A stretch of DNA of 64,000 nt from NCBI RefSeq assembly GCF_029891575.1, contig NZ_JARZHF010000006.1:124001-188000 (forward strand). Reading direction: 5' to 3'. The position numbers and the translations under genes are program-made. Positions 33,086 through 42,353 of the stretch are shown here, in pieces (within the stretch, counting starts at the first letter, position 1; every line of letters begins with the position of its first letter). The notes below the pieces were generated by a model that saw only the letters and a program-made list of their open reading frames with translations, was not told the DNA's origin and ran no database searches. This DNA comes from Salipaludibacillus daqingensis. GTDB taxonomy: Bacteria > Bacillota > Bacilli > Bacillales > Salisediminibacteriaceae.

Positions 33086-35027
33086 TGGATTTATCATTGA
33101 AACAGGGCAAGGGTCCATCAATTTTGCTCATGCGGAGACGATGGAAAAAGGAGAGATTACTGCTTCGTCACTCAATATCCGGTCTCAACCCTCGTCAAGT
33201 TCGAGTGTGATAGGTGGGTATGCTCGGGGAGCAAAAGTGGACCTCCACGAAAAATCAGGCTCCTGGTACAAAGTTCGTTTTAACAATCGCTGGGGATACA
33301 TACACGGTAACTTTGTTAAAGTAACGAGCACAAGTAATGGGAGTAACGCTTCAAGCATTGGAAGCGGAGAAATTACGGCAACCAATCTGAATGTTAGAGC
33401 TTCAGCTTCATCGAGCGCGTCGATCATAAGTAGTGTGAGACGAGGCACGAAAGTAGACTTACTTGGAAAAAGTGGCTCATGGTACAAAATCAAAGTAGGC
33501 AGTCGTGATGGATTTATTCATGGTGACTATGTGAAAGTAACGAGTTCGAATAATTCTAGTTCTTCATCAAACCTCGGAAGCGGGGAAGTGACGGCAAGCA
33601 ACTTGAATGTACGAGCATCTGCCTCATCGAGTGCGTCGATCATTAGTAGTTTACGTCGAGGCACGAAAGTAGACTTACTAGGAAAAAGTGGCTCATGGTA
33701 TAAGATCAAAGTAGGAAGTCGCGACGGTTACATTCATAGTAACTTTGTGAAAGTATCCAGTTCATCAAGCGGATCCGACAGTTCGTCAGGAGGAAGCTCG
33801 TCATCTGATCTTGGAACAGGCGAAATAACCGCATCGAACTTAAACGTACGCGCATCTGCCTCATCGAGTGCGTCGATCATCAGTAGTTTACGTCGAGGAA
33901 CGAAAGTAGACTTACTCGGAAAAAGTGGCTCATGGTACAAGATCAAAGTAGGAAGTCGCGACGGTTACATTCATAGTAACTTTGTGAAAGCATCGACGTC
34001 ATCAAGCGGATCTGACAGTTCATCAGGAGGAAGCTCGTCATCAAATCTCGGAAGTGGGGAAGTGACGGCAAGTAACTTAAATGTTCGCGCATCTGCCTCA
34101 TCGAGTGCGTCGATCATAAGTAGTTTGCGTCGAGGAACGAAAGTAGACTTACTTGGAAAAAGTGGTTCATGGTACAAGATCAAAGTAGGCAGTCGTGATG
34201 GTTACATTCATGACAGCTTTGTGAAAGCATCGACGTCATCAAGCGGATCCGACAGCTCATCATCAACTCTTGGAAACGGTGAAGTGACGGCAACAAACTT
34301 AAACGTAAGAGCATCTGCCTCATCGAGTTCTTCCATCATAAGTAGTTTGCGTCGCGGAACGACCGTCAACCTTCATGAAAAAACAGGAAACTGGTACAAA
34401 ATCAAAGTAGGCAGTCGATGGGGATATATTCACGCTGATTACGTAAAGATGGCCAATCAGACTGGAAATAGCTCAAGTGGTTCTGGTAATTTATCTGGAA
34501 AAACCATTTTCCTTGATCCAGGTCACGGTGGTCATGATCCGGGAGCAGTTAATGGTAATATTTACGAAAAAACAATCGTACTCAACTTAAGTAATAAAGT
34601 GAAACAAGCATTGGAACGTGAAGGTGCCAAAGTCGTTATGAGCCGATCCGATGATCGTTTCATTGCCATTGGAACTCGCGTCTCCTTAGCGAATCAATCG
34701 AACGCCGATCTGTTTATAAGTATTCACGCCAATTCATTTGGAAGTTCGGCTGCTAGCGGTTCCGAAGTTCTCTATAGTGAAACTCAGTACCCAGCTCAAA
34801 GCCGCAGATTAGCAACAGAATTGCAAAAAGCAATTTCTAGTGGAATGAATATGCGAGATCGCGGCCTTGTGAAGCGGAATCTCCAAGTGCTAACTGGACC
34901 GAGGATGCCTGCTGTATTAATTGAACCAGGTTTCATGTCCAATCAATCTGATTTGAATAAACTACTGAATCAACAAGATAAAATGGCCAATGAAATTGTT
35001 AGAGGCATTAAAGCATACTATAACTAA
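33042..35027 (+). CDS. N-acetylmuramoyl-L-alanine amidase with six SH3b domains
   Basis: Secreted wall hydrolase of 661 residues. A signal peptide (residues 1-30) is followed by six SH3b domains of about 57 residues, each opening with GE(I/V)TA.(N/S)LN(V/I)R and closing with GYIH..(F/Y)VK, joined by Ser/Gly linkers. The C-terminal zinc amidase (Amidase_3, from about 486) has FLDPGHGGHDPGA, NIYEKTIVLNL, LFISIHAN and LIEPGFMSN, giving the ligands His, Glu, His and the catalytic Glu. It cleaves the bond between MurNAc and L-Ala; the SH3b repeats bind the wall. The GTG start has GGGAGG upstream. Domains 2-5 are almost identical at the DNA level. Confidence 0.95.
   Translation: MKKVGFLFLTMILVVGFIIETGQGSINFAHAETMEKGEITASSLNIRSQPSSSSSVIGGYARGAKVDLHEKSGSWYKVRFNNRWGYIHGNFVKVTSTSNGSNASSIGSGEITATNLNVRASASSSASIISSVRRGTKVDLLGKSGSWYKIKVGSRDGFIHGDYVKVTSSNNSSSSSNLGSGEVTASNLNVRASASSSASIISSLRRGTKVDLLGKSGSWYKIKVGSRDGYIHSNFVKVSSSSSGSDSSSGGSSSSDLGTGEITASNLNVRASASSSASIISSLRRGTKVDLLGKSGSWYKIKVGSRDGYIHSNFVKASTSSSGSDSSSGGSSSSNLGSGEVTASNLNVRASASSSASIISSLRRGTKVDLLGKSGSWYKIKVGSRDGYIHDSFVKASTSSSGSDSSSSTLGNGEVTATNLNVRASASSSSSIISSLRRGTTVNLHEKTGNWYKIKVGSRWGYIHADYVKMANQTGNSSSGSGNLSGKTIFLDPGHGGHDPGAVNGNIYEKTIVLNLSNKVKQALEREGAKVVMSRSDDRFIAIGTRVSLANQSNADLFISIHANSFGSSAASGSEVLYSETQYPAQSRRLATELQKAISSGMNMRDRGLVKRNLQVLTGPRMPAVLIEPGFMSNQSDLNKLLNQQDKMANEIVRGIKAYYN
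33364..34452 (+). repeat. Near-identical intragenic SH3b-coding repeats
   Basis: Five successive SH3b-coding units of about 205-237 bases (second to sixth domains) share long exact DNA stretches, for example the codons for SASSSASIISS and RRGTKVDLLGKSGSWYKIKVGSR. Unlike the first and last units, the middle four show little synonymous drift, which suggests recent tandem expansion or ongoing gene conversion. Copy number could vary between strains. Confidence 0.85.
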
Positions 35028-35037
35028 ACAATTGTTT

Positions 35038-35072
35038 AACCCGAGCATATCATTTGATGCTCGGGTTTTTTT
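35038..35072 (+). terminator. Terminator of the amidase gene
   Basis: An 11-bp stem (AACCCGAGCAT at 35038-35048 with 35057-35067) is followed by a T run, 10 bases after the stop codon. Confidence 0.92.
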
Positions 35073-35088
35073 ATACTGTGGAGCGGAT

Positions 35089-35773
35089 GCATCTTGTGAC
35101 CAAAGCGAGCTGATTCTGGCAAAAGACGGTCACAAGAGAGAGCGTCTTGTGACCGAAGCGAGCTGATTCTGGCAAAAGACGGTCACAAGAAAGAGCGTCT
35201 TGTGACCGAAGCGAGCTGATTTTGGTAAAAGACGGTCACAAGAGAGAGCGTCTTGTGCCGGTTGCGAGCTAATTTTGGCAAAAGACGGTCACAAGAGAGA
35301 GCGTCTTGTGACCGAAGCGAGTTGATTTTGGTAAAAGACGGTCACAAGAGAGAGCGTCTTGTGCCGGTTGCGAGCTAATTTTGGTAAAAGACGGTCACAA
35401 GAAAGAGCGTCTTGTGACCGAAGCGAGTTGATTTTGGTAAAAGACGGTCACAAGAGAGAGCGTCTTGTGACCGAAGCGAGTTGATTTTGGTAAAAGACGG
35501 TCACAAGAGAGAGCGTCTTGTGCCGGTTGCGAGCTAATTTTGGTAAAAGACGGTCACAAGAGAGAGCGTCTTGTGACCGAAGCGAGTTGATTTTGGTAAA
35601 AGACGGTCACAAGAGAAAGCGTCTTGTGACCGAAGCGAGTTGATTTTGGCAAAAGACGGTCACAAGAGCGCCCAGCTAGTGACCCTAAACGAGCATTTTG
35701 GCAAAAGAAAGGTCACTAGAGCGACCAACTAGTGACCCTAAACGAACATTTTAGCAAAAGAAAGGTCACTAGA
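35089..35773. repeat. Tandem array of 53-bp hairpin-forming units (11 type A + 2 type B)
   Basis: Eleven units start at 35089, 35142, 35195, 35248, 35301, 35354, 35407, 35460, 35513, 35566 and 35619, each 53 bases except the last (49); two related 53-base units follow at 35668 and 35721. In type A each unit has arms TCTTGTGACC and GGTCACAAGA about 29 bases apart. In type B the arms have changed together to CTAGTGACC and GGTCACTAG, so pairing is preserved. Three units (35248, 35354, 35513) carry a variant left arm (TCTTGTGCCG). The array lies between the terminators of two convergent genes and contains no credible coding sequence. Confidence 0.95.
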
Positions 35774-35831
35774 GCCCCCGCCAAAAGCCGCCAACTCCCC
35801 CACCCACGAATCCGCCGAAATCTCTACCAAC

Positions 35832-35864
35832 CAAAAAAAGCTCTCCTACCTAATAGGAGAGCCA
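35832..35864 (-). terminator. Terminator of the gtaB gene
   Basis: A 9-bp stem (GCTCTCCTA at 35840 with TAGGAGAGC at 35854) and 5-base loop, followed on the minus strand by seven T. It lies just past the stop codon of the minus-strand gtaB gene. Confidence 0.9.
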
Positions 35865-35885
35865 AAAACACTTTAATCTTTGCCC

Positions 35886-36773
35886 TTACTTCAAATGTCT
35901 CTTCGAAATCTCTTCTAAGTACTCCAACATGTCCTGCTTCAAATCATCACGCTGCAAGGCAAAGTCTACCGTCGCTTTGACAAATCCAAGCTTGTCTCCT
36001 ACATCGTAGCGCTTCCCACTGAACTCATAGGCAAGAACGACTTGCGTCTCATTGAGCTTTTTAATCGCATCCGTTAACTGAATTTCGTTTCCAGCACCTG
36101 GAGCAAGCTCGTCCAAAATGTCGAAAATTTCCGGACGAAGCACGTAGCGACCCATGATCGCATGGTTCGATGGGGCATCTTCTAGTTTTGGCTTTTCCAC
36201 AAGGTCTTTCACATGAATAACGCCTGGTTCGATTTCAGATGACTTCGGCGACACGATACCATATTTCGACACGTCTTCATCAGGAACAGGTTGCACGCCA
36301 ACGACGGAGGAATTGTACCGTTCGAACACATCGATTAATTGTTTCAAACAAGGTTTCCCTTCCGTTTGCACAATGTCGTCTCCTAACAGCACAGCAAACG
36401 GCTCATCGCCGATAAAGTGCTTCGCACACCCAATAGCATGTCCTAACCCTTTTGGCTCTTTCTGGCGAATGTAGTGGATATTTGCCATATTTGAAATACC
36501 TTGGATCTCTTCCAACAACGCTAACTTTTCTTTTTTCAACAACGTCTCTTCTAACTCATAAGATTTATCAAAGTGGTCTTCTATCGCACGTTTTCCTCGT
36601 CCACTAATGATAATGATATCTTCAATTCCAGAATGAATCGCTTCTTCTACAATGTACTGAATCGTTGGTTTATCGACAATTGGCAGCATTTCCTTCGGCT
36701 GTGCTTTTGTCGCCGGCAGAAATCTCGTCCCCAAGCCTGCAGCAGGGATAATCGCTTTTTTTACTTTAGGCAT
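35886..36773 (-). CDS. gtaB: UTP-glucose-1-phosphate uridylyltransferase
   Basis: 295 residues making UDP-glucose, the precursor for glycolipids, teichoic acid glucosylation and exopolysaccharide. Signatures are the N-terminal nucleotide loop [24 protein letters not shown], the [10 protein letters not shown] segment, the [10 protein letters not shown] metal-site motif and [21 protein letters not shown]. The start is set at 36773 because AAGGAG lies about 7 bases before; a frame extending 24 bases further has no such site. It stands alone on the minus strand among LCP and amidase genes and supplies the neighbouring polysaccharide clusters. Confidence 0.95.
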   Translation of the reverse strand: MPKVKKAIIPAAGLGTRFLPATKAQPKEMLPIVDKPTIQYIVEEAIHSGIEDIIIISGRGKRAIEDHFDKSYELEETLLKKEKLALLEEIQGISNMANIHYIRQKEPKGLGHAIGCAKHFIGDEPFAVLLGDDIVQTEGKPCLKQLIDVFERYNSSVVGVQPVPDEDVSKYGIVSPKSSEIEPGVIHVKDLVEKPKLEDAPSNHAIMGRYVLRPEIFDILDELAPGAGNEIQLTDAIKKLNETQVVLAYEFSGKRYDVGDKLGFVKATVDFALQRDDLKQDMLEYLEEISKRHLK

Positions 36774-37044
36774 ATGACCACTCCTTTTTCTCTTCATTTC
36801 TACAATACATCCAAATATTCACAGAGGCAAGAATCTTTCGAGCAAAAAACGAGTAAAATTGACCATCAAACAACAAAATCCACCTAGGTTGTCCACTAAT
36901 CCCTATGAAACGATGAAATTCCAAAAAATAACCTTTACTAGATTCTTAAATTAGAGTAAAATTATTAGTTGAGGTTTTAACGAAAATATTCAAAATAATG
37001 ACAATAATAAATGAGCTTTTAGATACGAAAAAGGAGTGTCGACA

Positions 37045-38151
37045 GTGGCGCAATCGCGGTATGAATCGAAACAGGGAAAAGGAAAGAAACCACGTTCCAT
37101 TTTTAAAATCACGTTAATCACATTTTTAGGAGTATTTTTGTTAGCTGGTGGCGCTTTAGTTTACATGGCAACACAAGTCGCGAACGTCACATCTAGTGCG
37201 CAGCAAGATTTAGAAAGAGGAGAACGCTCAGAGTTCCGCGAGGAGAAAGTAAATCCTAGTAACGAACCAATCTCCGTTCTATTTCTTGGACTCGATACGA
37301 GAGATGAAGATTTAAGTGGACGAACAGATGCGATGGTACTCGCCACATTTAACCCTGAAGAAGGCTCGATTAAAATGTTAAATATTCCACGAGACTCCAA
37401 AGTGGAAATTGTCGGTAGATACGGCGAAGATAAAATAAACCATGCCCACGCGTTTGGTGGGATCGACATGACACTAGATACCGTAGAAAATATGCTAGAT
37501 ATTCCAGTTGATTATTTCGTATCGTTGAACTTTGACGCATTTATGGAAATTATTGATGAACTAAACGGGATTACGGTTGATTCACCAATGACTTTCACCG
37601 AAACGGATAATGCCACATACGGAACGTTAACGATCGAAGAAGGCGAGCAAATATTAAATGGCGAAGAAGCATTGGCGTATGTAAGAATGCGGAAGTCCGA
37701 TCCAGCAGGTGATTTAGGTCGAGGCGAACGCCAAAAGGAAGTCATGGAATCAGTCATTCGCGAAGTAGCTTCCTTTAGCTCGATTACGAACTTCAACTCA
37801 TTAATGGATACCGTCGGAAGAAACCTTCACATGAATATGAGTTTCAATGACATTGTCTCGATGCATTCATATGCGAATGATTTAAACAACATTGAATCAT
37901 TAAGCTTTGATGGAACAGATCTCATGCAAGATGGCGTGTATTATTATAACGTTGATGAACAGTCTTTAGAAGAAACAAGCCAGCGACTCCAGAAACATTT
38001 AGGCATCATTGATGAAATGACAGTTGCCTCTTCTGTTGAAACAGATGACGAACATGAACATGAACACGATCACGATCATGAACATGATCATGAACACAGG
38101 GAAGAAATAGACGACCAAGAGGAAACATCCACAACAGAAATTGGACAATAA
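37045..38151 (+). CDS. LCP family cell-wall polymer ligase 2 with His-rich tail
   Basis: 368 residues from the GTG at 37045 (AAGGAG 8 bases upstream). A basic N-terminus and one membrane anchor (LITFLGVFLLAGGALVYMA) precede the LCP domain, which shares ISVLFLGLDTRDEDLSGRTDAMVLATFNP, MLNIPRDSKVEIVG and ALAYVRMRKSDPAGDLGRGERQ with the protein at 29666. Expected role: attaching undecaprenyl-linked polymer to peptidoglycan. The C-terminus is unusual: an alternating stretch of His with Asp or Glu (about residues 330-350) that looks able to bind divalent metals. The two other LCP proteins here have acidic tails without His. Confidence 0.92.
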   Translation: MAQSRYESKQGKGKKPRSIFKITLITFLGVFLLAGGALVYMATQVANVTSSAQQDLERGERSEFREEKVNPSNEPISVLFLGLDTRDEDLSGRTDAMVLATFNPEEGSIKMLNIPRDSKVEIVGRYGEDKINHAHAFGGIDMTLDTVENMLDIPVDYFVSLNFDAFMEIIDELNGITVDSPMTFTETDNATYGTLTIEEGEQILNGEEALAYVRMRKSDPAGDLGRGERQKEVMESVIREVASFSSITNFNSLMDTVGRNLHMNMSFNDIVSMHSYANDLNNIESLSFDGTDLMQDGVYYYNVDEQSLEETSQRLQKHLGIIDEMTVASSVETDDEHEHEHDHDHEHDHEHREEIDDQEETSTTEIGQ

Positions 38152-38160
38152 AGAACGCCA

Positions 38161-38196
38161 AGCTGTCTCGCATATCTGCGGGGCAGTTTTTCTTTT
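38161..38196 (+). terminator. Terminator of the plus-strand LCP gene
   Basis: CTGTCTCGCA at 38163-38172 pairs with TGCGGGGCAG at 38177-38186 (including G-T pairs), followed by a T-rich run, 11 bases after the stop codon. Confidence 0.85.
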
Positions 38197-38326
38197 GCTT
38201 GGAAAAATCAAGTCGTCTCCAGGACCTGTCGCTCACCGCTTTCGGTCAAATAAAGAGAATCCGTTAGAACATCTCGTTACTAATAGAACTTCTATTTCTA
38301 TAGAAAGAACGAGCACGTTCTCCAAC

Positions 38327-38364
38327 CAAAAAAGGGCAAAGCACCATATCAAGTGCCTTGCCCT
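38327..38364 (-). terminator. Terminator of the minus-strand LCP gene
   Basis: AGGGCAAAGCAC at 38333 pairs with GTGCCTTGCCCT ending at 38364 apart from one internal mismatch; on the minus strand six T follow. It lies 15 bases beyond the stop of the gene at 38379. Confidence 0.85.
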
Positions 38365-38378
38365 AAACCTATCTACAA

Positions 38379-39341
38379 TCAGTCTTCTTCGGCTTCTTCA
38401 TCTTCATCCTCATCATTTACAACAACAGATTCCCCATCTATTCCTAAGTGAGCTTGTAACTCACCACTAATGCGTTGGCGCTCTTCATCAGGAACCATCA
38501 AGTACCAAATACCGTCAATCGTTTCTCCAGAACCTTCAATTTCATACGTTTCTTGATTATGACGAGCATCACGATAATTTGACTGCAACTTCACCATTTC
38601 ATCGAATGTTAAGTTTGTGACCATGTTTCCACCGATGGCGTCTAGAATCGATTCTGCACGTGTAATCGAACTGAATTGTGCTCCTTCTTTAATCATGCCG
38701 TTAACGATTTGACGTTGACGATCGTTTCGACCTAAATCTCCACGAGAATCTTCTTTTCTCATTCGAGCGTAAGCAAGAGCTTGATCGCCATCTAAGAAGT
38801 TTTCCCCTTCATGGAAGTCATACCCACTCTGTCTGAAATCAAAGTCATTATAGACAGTAACTCCACCTACAGAATCAACCATTTCTTTAAAACCTTCCAT
38901 ATTAACGGTTAAAAAGTAGTCTATCGGAATATCAAAGTAATTTTCTACCGTAGCGATGGCCATATCAGCACCGCCAAATGCGTATGCGTGATTGACTTTG
39001 TCTTCAAAACCACGTCCGACAATCTCCATTCGAGTGTCACGAGGTAAACTAACCATCTTCATCGATTGATCATTTGGGTTTACCGTAATAACCATCATTG
39101 TGTCCGTTCGACCAGTTGTGGACTCTTCCGCATCGACCCCTAATAGCAAAAATGACAGTGGCTCTTTTTCATCCATATTTACTTCGATGTCTCTCTTGTC
39201 GGTCTTTTCGCGGTCTAATGTCGTGTGCATCTGTGTATCGATCGTTGACTGAACTGATTTATATAAATAGAATCCATATCCGCCGACGGCCACTAGAAAC
39301 ACCAGCAACAGCGATCCGATAATAATGAATGCTTTTCTCAT
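38379..39341 (-). CDS. LCP family cell-wall polymer ligase 3
   Basis: 320 residues with a short N-terminus, a membrane anchor (FIIIGSLLLVFLVAVGGYGFYLY) and an LCP domain: LSFLLLGVDAEESTTGRTDTMMVITVNP, MVSLPRDTRMEIVG, KVNHAYAFGG and ALAYARMRKEDSRGDLGRNDRQ. It is more distant from the other two LCP proteins of the window and lies divergently next to the exopolysaccharide operon, so it is the best candidate for anchoring that polymer to peptidoglycan. AGGAGAAATGAC precedes the ATG. The tail is acidic (DEDEDEEAEED). Confidence 0.92.
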   Translation of the reverse strand: MRKAFIIIGSLLLVFLVAVGGYGFYLYKSVQSTIDTQMHTTLDREKTDKRDIEVNMDEKEPLSFLLLGVDAEESTTGRTDTMMVITVNPNDQSMKMVSLPRDTRMEIVGRGFEDKVNHAYAFGGADMAIATVENYFDIPIDYFLTVNMEGFKEMVDSVGGVTVYNDFDFRQSGYDFHEGENFLDGDQALAYARMRKEDSRGDLGRNDRQRQIVNGMIKEGAQFSSITRAESILDAIGGNMVTNLTFDEMVKLQSNYRDARHNQETYEIEGSGETIDGIWYLMVPDEERQRISGELQAHLGIDGESVVVNDEDEDEEAEED

Positions 39342-39378
39342 GTCATTTCTCCTCTTAAACGTAATTTGTTATAAGCTT

Positions 39379-39407
39379 AGTATAATGAGATTGACAAAAC
39401 TTAGCAA
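39379..39407 (-). promoter_or_regulatory. Possible promoter of the minus-strand LCP gene
   Basis: On the minus strand TTGCTA (39407-39402) and TATACT (39384-39379) are 17 bases apart, about 40 bases before the start codon. Other weak matches exist in this AT-rich divergent region. Confidence 0.4.
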
Positions 39408-39529
39408 TCTAATTTTCTATAATTTGAAAGTATTTGCCATAAACGATTTACTTTATTCCCATTTTCAGATAGCATAAGGAGAGCTAATGCCATAAATTTT
39501 GTCGATTTTACATTTTTCAGGAGGAAACC

Positions 39530-40276
39530 ATGGAAGAAACAATTAGTTTGAAAGAAATTGTAGGCACGTTAAAGAAACGACTTCGACTCATTATTATTAT
39601 AACAATCGTAGCGGTAGCATTAAGTGCTGCTGTATCTTACTTCTTATTAACACCATCCTATGCTGCTTCTACTCAACTATTAGTCAATCAATCAAAGGAA
39701 GAAGGTCAAGCCTATACGTCAGGTGATCTTCGGACAAACCTAGATTTAATTAATACGTACAATGTGATTATTACATCTCCTAGAATCATAGAACCAACGT
39801 TGGAAGAATTAAATCTTGAGCGTTCACCTGGTGCATTAAGGGATCAAATTACCGTTCGTAGTGAAGGGGATTCTCAGGTCGTATCGATCACTGTAGAGGA
39901 CGATAATCCAGCCATGGCAGTGCAAATTGCCAATACGCTTGGAACTGTTTTTCAACGAGACATTGTAGAGATTATGAACGTAGACAATGTGTCGATTTTA
40001 ACGAGTGCGGAACTATCTGAATCACCTTCCCCGGTAAGTCCAAATCCAACATTGAACATGGCGATTGCCTTTGTTGTTGGATTGATGGCGGCTGTAGGGT
40101 TAGCCTTCTTACTAGAATTCTTAGATAATACGATCAAAACAGAAGAAGATGTGGAAGACAAACTAGGAATTCCAGTTCTCGCATCGATTGCAACGATTGA
40201 TGCATCGAAAGTAACAGTGAAAGAGTTATCCCATTCAAGACGGGCAAGAACAGGACGTGAAAATCATGGCGCGTAA
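39530..40276 (+). CDS. Chain-length determinant/tyrosine-kinase modulator (Wzz type, YwqC/CapA-like)
   Basis: 248-residue membrane protein: a transmembrane helix near the N-terminus (LIIIITIVAVALSAAVSYFLL), an extracellular Wzz domain (PSYAASTQLLVNQS, ITSPRIIEPTLEEL) and a second transmembrane helix after the proline-rich ESPSPVSPNPTLN (about 165-190). In Firmicutes this protein activates a separately encoded tyrosine kinase and controls polymer length. AGGAGG lies just before the ATG. The kinase gene overlaps its end, as in ywqC-ywqD and capA-capB pairs. Confidence 0.9.
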   Translation: MEETISLKEIVGTLKKRLRLIIIITIVAVALSAAVSYFLLTPSYAASTQLLVNQSKEEGQAYTSGDLRTNLDLINTYNVIITSPRIIEPTLEELNLERSPGALRDQITVRSEGDSQVVSITVEDDNPAMAVQIANTLGTVFQRDIVEIMNVDNVSILTSAELSESPSPVSPNPTLNMAIAFVVGLMAAVGLAFLLEFLDNTIKTEEDVEDKLGIPVLASIATIDASKVTVKELSHSRRARTGRENHGA

Positions 40277-40967
40277 AAAAGGAAACCAAGAACTTTCAGA
40301 TAAACAACGAGCATTAATTACCGAATTTGATAAAAAATCGGCCATTTCTGAGCAGTTTCGTACATTGAGAACGAATATTCAATTTGCCTCGGTTGATAAA
40401 CAAATAAAAACGATGATGGTCACGTCGTCTTCCCCAGGGGAAGGGAAATCAACGGTGATTGCAAATTTAGGTGTTGTTCTCGCACAACAGCATAATAAAG
40501 TATTGATCGTCGATACGGACTTACGAAAGCCGACGGTTCACTTCACTTTCCAGTTGCCGAACCTAACAGGGTTAACAACTGTGGTGACGCAGCAAGCGAC
40601 ATTTGAAGAAGCTGTGTTGGAAACGTCTATTCCGAGATTAGATGTGCTTCCTTCAGGACCAGTTCCGCCAAACCCAAGTGAATTATTAGGTTCACGAGCA
40701 ATGAAAGAGTTTGTCAATTCTGTATCGAAACTTTATGACTACGTTGTGTTTGATGCCCCACCGGTGAATGCCGTGACAGATCCACAAATTTTGTCGCGTC
40801 TAGTAGATGGAGCTATTTTAGTTATTCGAAGTGGACAAACAGAGGATGAGCATGCGCAAAAAGCGGTTGATTCGTTGAAGAAAGTGGAAGCGAATATTTT
40901 AGGGGCAGTACTCAATGATCGCAAAATGGAAGATTCACAGTATTACTACTATTACGGAGAGGGTTAA
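40266..40967 (+). CDS. Protein-tyrosine kinase (BY-kinase, YwqD/CapB-like)
   Basis: 233-residue cytoplasmic autokinase. Motifs are Walker A SSPGEGKST, Walker A' VLIVDTDLRKPT, Walker B YVVFDAPP and a C-terminal tyrosine cluster (YYYYYGEG) that is autophosphorylated. It needs the modulator encoded just before and is reversed by the phosphatase encoded next; the cycle controls polysaccharide assembly and can activate UDP-sugar dehydrogenases, one of which is encoded at 48413. The ATG at 40266 is taken as start; a GTG at 40257 is possible. Confidence 0.92.
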   Translation: MARKKGNQELSDKQRALITEFDKKSAISEQFRTLRTNIQFASVDKQIKTMMVTSSSPGEGKSTVIANLGVVLAQQHNKVLIVDTDLRKPTVHFTFQLPNLTGLTTVVTQQATFEEAVLETSIPRLDVLPSGPVPPNPSELLGSRAMKEFVNSVSKLYDYVVFDAPPVNAVTDPQILSRLVDGAILVIRSGQTEDEHAQKAVDSLKKVEANILGAVLNDRKMEDSQYYYYYGEG

Positions 40968-41078
40968 TACTCTCTCTTTTTTCTTTTAGTTTCTGTTATC
41001 GTGAATCATGGGATTTTATTATGATTTCGTAACCTACCATATGTATCTACATAAGTTTCTTGAAAGGAGATAGGCAAG

Positions 41079-41843
41079 ATGATTGATATTCATTGTCATA
41101 TCTTACCGGGATTAGATGACGGTGCGCAAACGGAAGCGGATTTTCTTAACATGGCCAGAGCCGCAATGGAAGATGGGATCACGACAATTATAGCGACACC
41201 TCATCACCAAAATGGAAGCTATGAAAATGAGAAGCATGCGATTATGAAAGCGACACATATTGCGAATGATCTTCTTAAAGAAAACGGGTTTGATCTTACG
41301 ATCAAACCTGGACAAGAAGTTCGCATTTATGGAGAGCTGCTAGATGATTTGCAGAATGATCTCGTTTTGCCTTTGAACGATACACAGTATGTGTTTATCG
41401 AATTTCCGTCAGCGCAAGTGCCACGATTCAGTAAAAAGTTGTTATACGATTTGCAGTTAGCCGGGAAAATACCGGTCATCGTTCATCCAGAAAGAAACCA
41501 GGTGTTTATGAAGAAACCGGATATGTTATATGAATTTGTTAAAAATGGCGCATTAACACAAGTAACAGCTGCTAGTGTCGCAGGGAAGTTCGGAAAAAAG
41601 ATCAAAGAATTCTCGTTAGATTTAGTCGAAGCGAACTTGACGCATTTTGTAGCGTCGGATGCGCATAATACGACAAATCGGACGTTTCATATGACGGATG
41701 CTTATCGAGTCATTGATGAGGAGTTCGGGGGAGACCTTGTTTATTTCTTCAAAGAAAATGCTGCTTATTTGCTCGAAGGGGATCATGTCATGATCGAACC
41801 TCCTGAGAAAGTGAAGAAGAAAAAGTTATTTGGATTATTTTAG
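41079..41843 (+). CDS. PHP-domain protein-tyrosine phosphatase (YwqE/CpsB-like)
   Basis: 254 residues of the PHP metal-dependent phosphatase family. Metal ligands are visible in MIDIHCHILPGLDDGA, TPHHQNGSY, PVIVHPERN and FVASDAHNT. It dephosphorylates the tyrosine kinase encoded upstream, closing the phosphorylation cycle of the exopolysaccharide module. AAAGGAGA precedes the ATG. Confidence 0.93.
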   Translation: MIDIHCHILPGLDDGAQTEADFLNMARAAMEDGITTIIATPHHQNGSYENEKHAIMKATHIANDLLKENGFDLTIKPGQEVRIYGELLDDLQNDLVLPLNDTQYVFIEFPSAQVPRFSKKLLYDLQLAGKIPVIVHPERNQVFMKKPDMLYEFVKNGALTQVTAASVAGKFGKKIKEFSLDLVEANLTHFVASDAHNTTNRTFHMTDAYRVIDEEFGGDLVYFFKENAAYLLEGDHVMIEPPEKVKKKKLFGLF

Positions 41844-42195
41844 ACAACTTTTGTGTCTTTCGTCATCATTGCATATTAGGCAATGCTAAGAAATGGTTCA
41901 TAAAACCTAGCAAATTTGTCTATTTATTGACATGTTTATATAATAATCATATAAAATTTGTAAAATATACCTACATTTTGTCGTTGAAATATGGTAAACT
42001 TACTTAGGTAATTATAACAATTATGAAATTAAATATAAGTTTTTTGAATCAAAGGTCCTGTAGAAAAATCTACGAAACTGCTTTTGTATACTATTATCTT
42101 CCTATATCCAAACCTACTCGCACTCTAATCACACTAAATTTCATTCATAACTCTTGTTTGTATGAAGGAGAGTCCTTGTACAAGAGAAGCGAATA

Positions 42196-42235
42196 AAAAG
42201 ATACTTCAACTCTGTAAAGAGAGAAAGTATCTTTT
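42196..42235 (+). terminator. Hairpin in the leader between phosphatase and dehydratase genes
   Basis: AAAAGATACTT at 42196-42206 pairs with AAGTATCTTTT at 42225-42235. The T run is short, so termination may be partial. It lies about 350 bases after the phosphatase gene in a long noncoding stretch; between 41844 and this point I see no gene, only AT-rich DNA. Confidence 0.5.
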
Positions 42236-42353
42236 GCGTTTTATGAGGTCGCAGTCTGATAATTCAGTTCAGAATTTTGCGAAAATTGTCGAATGGTAAG
42301 TGAAAAAGTACACAATTCGACAATTGATAAGAGTATTTTGTCGAATGACAAAG

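Noticed and set aside
33185-34183. Series of minus-strand frames in the amidase gene
   Set aside because: They recur with each SH3b repeat as antisense shadows of the same codons.
35089-35773. CRISPR array
   Set aside because: The repeats are directly adjacent 53-bp units without unique spacers, and no cas genes are near.
35732-35980. 82-codon plus-strand frame
   Set aside because: Composed of the hairpin repeat end and the antisense of gtaB; no ribosome binding site.
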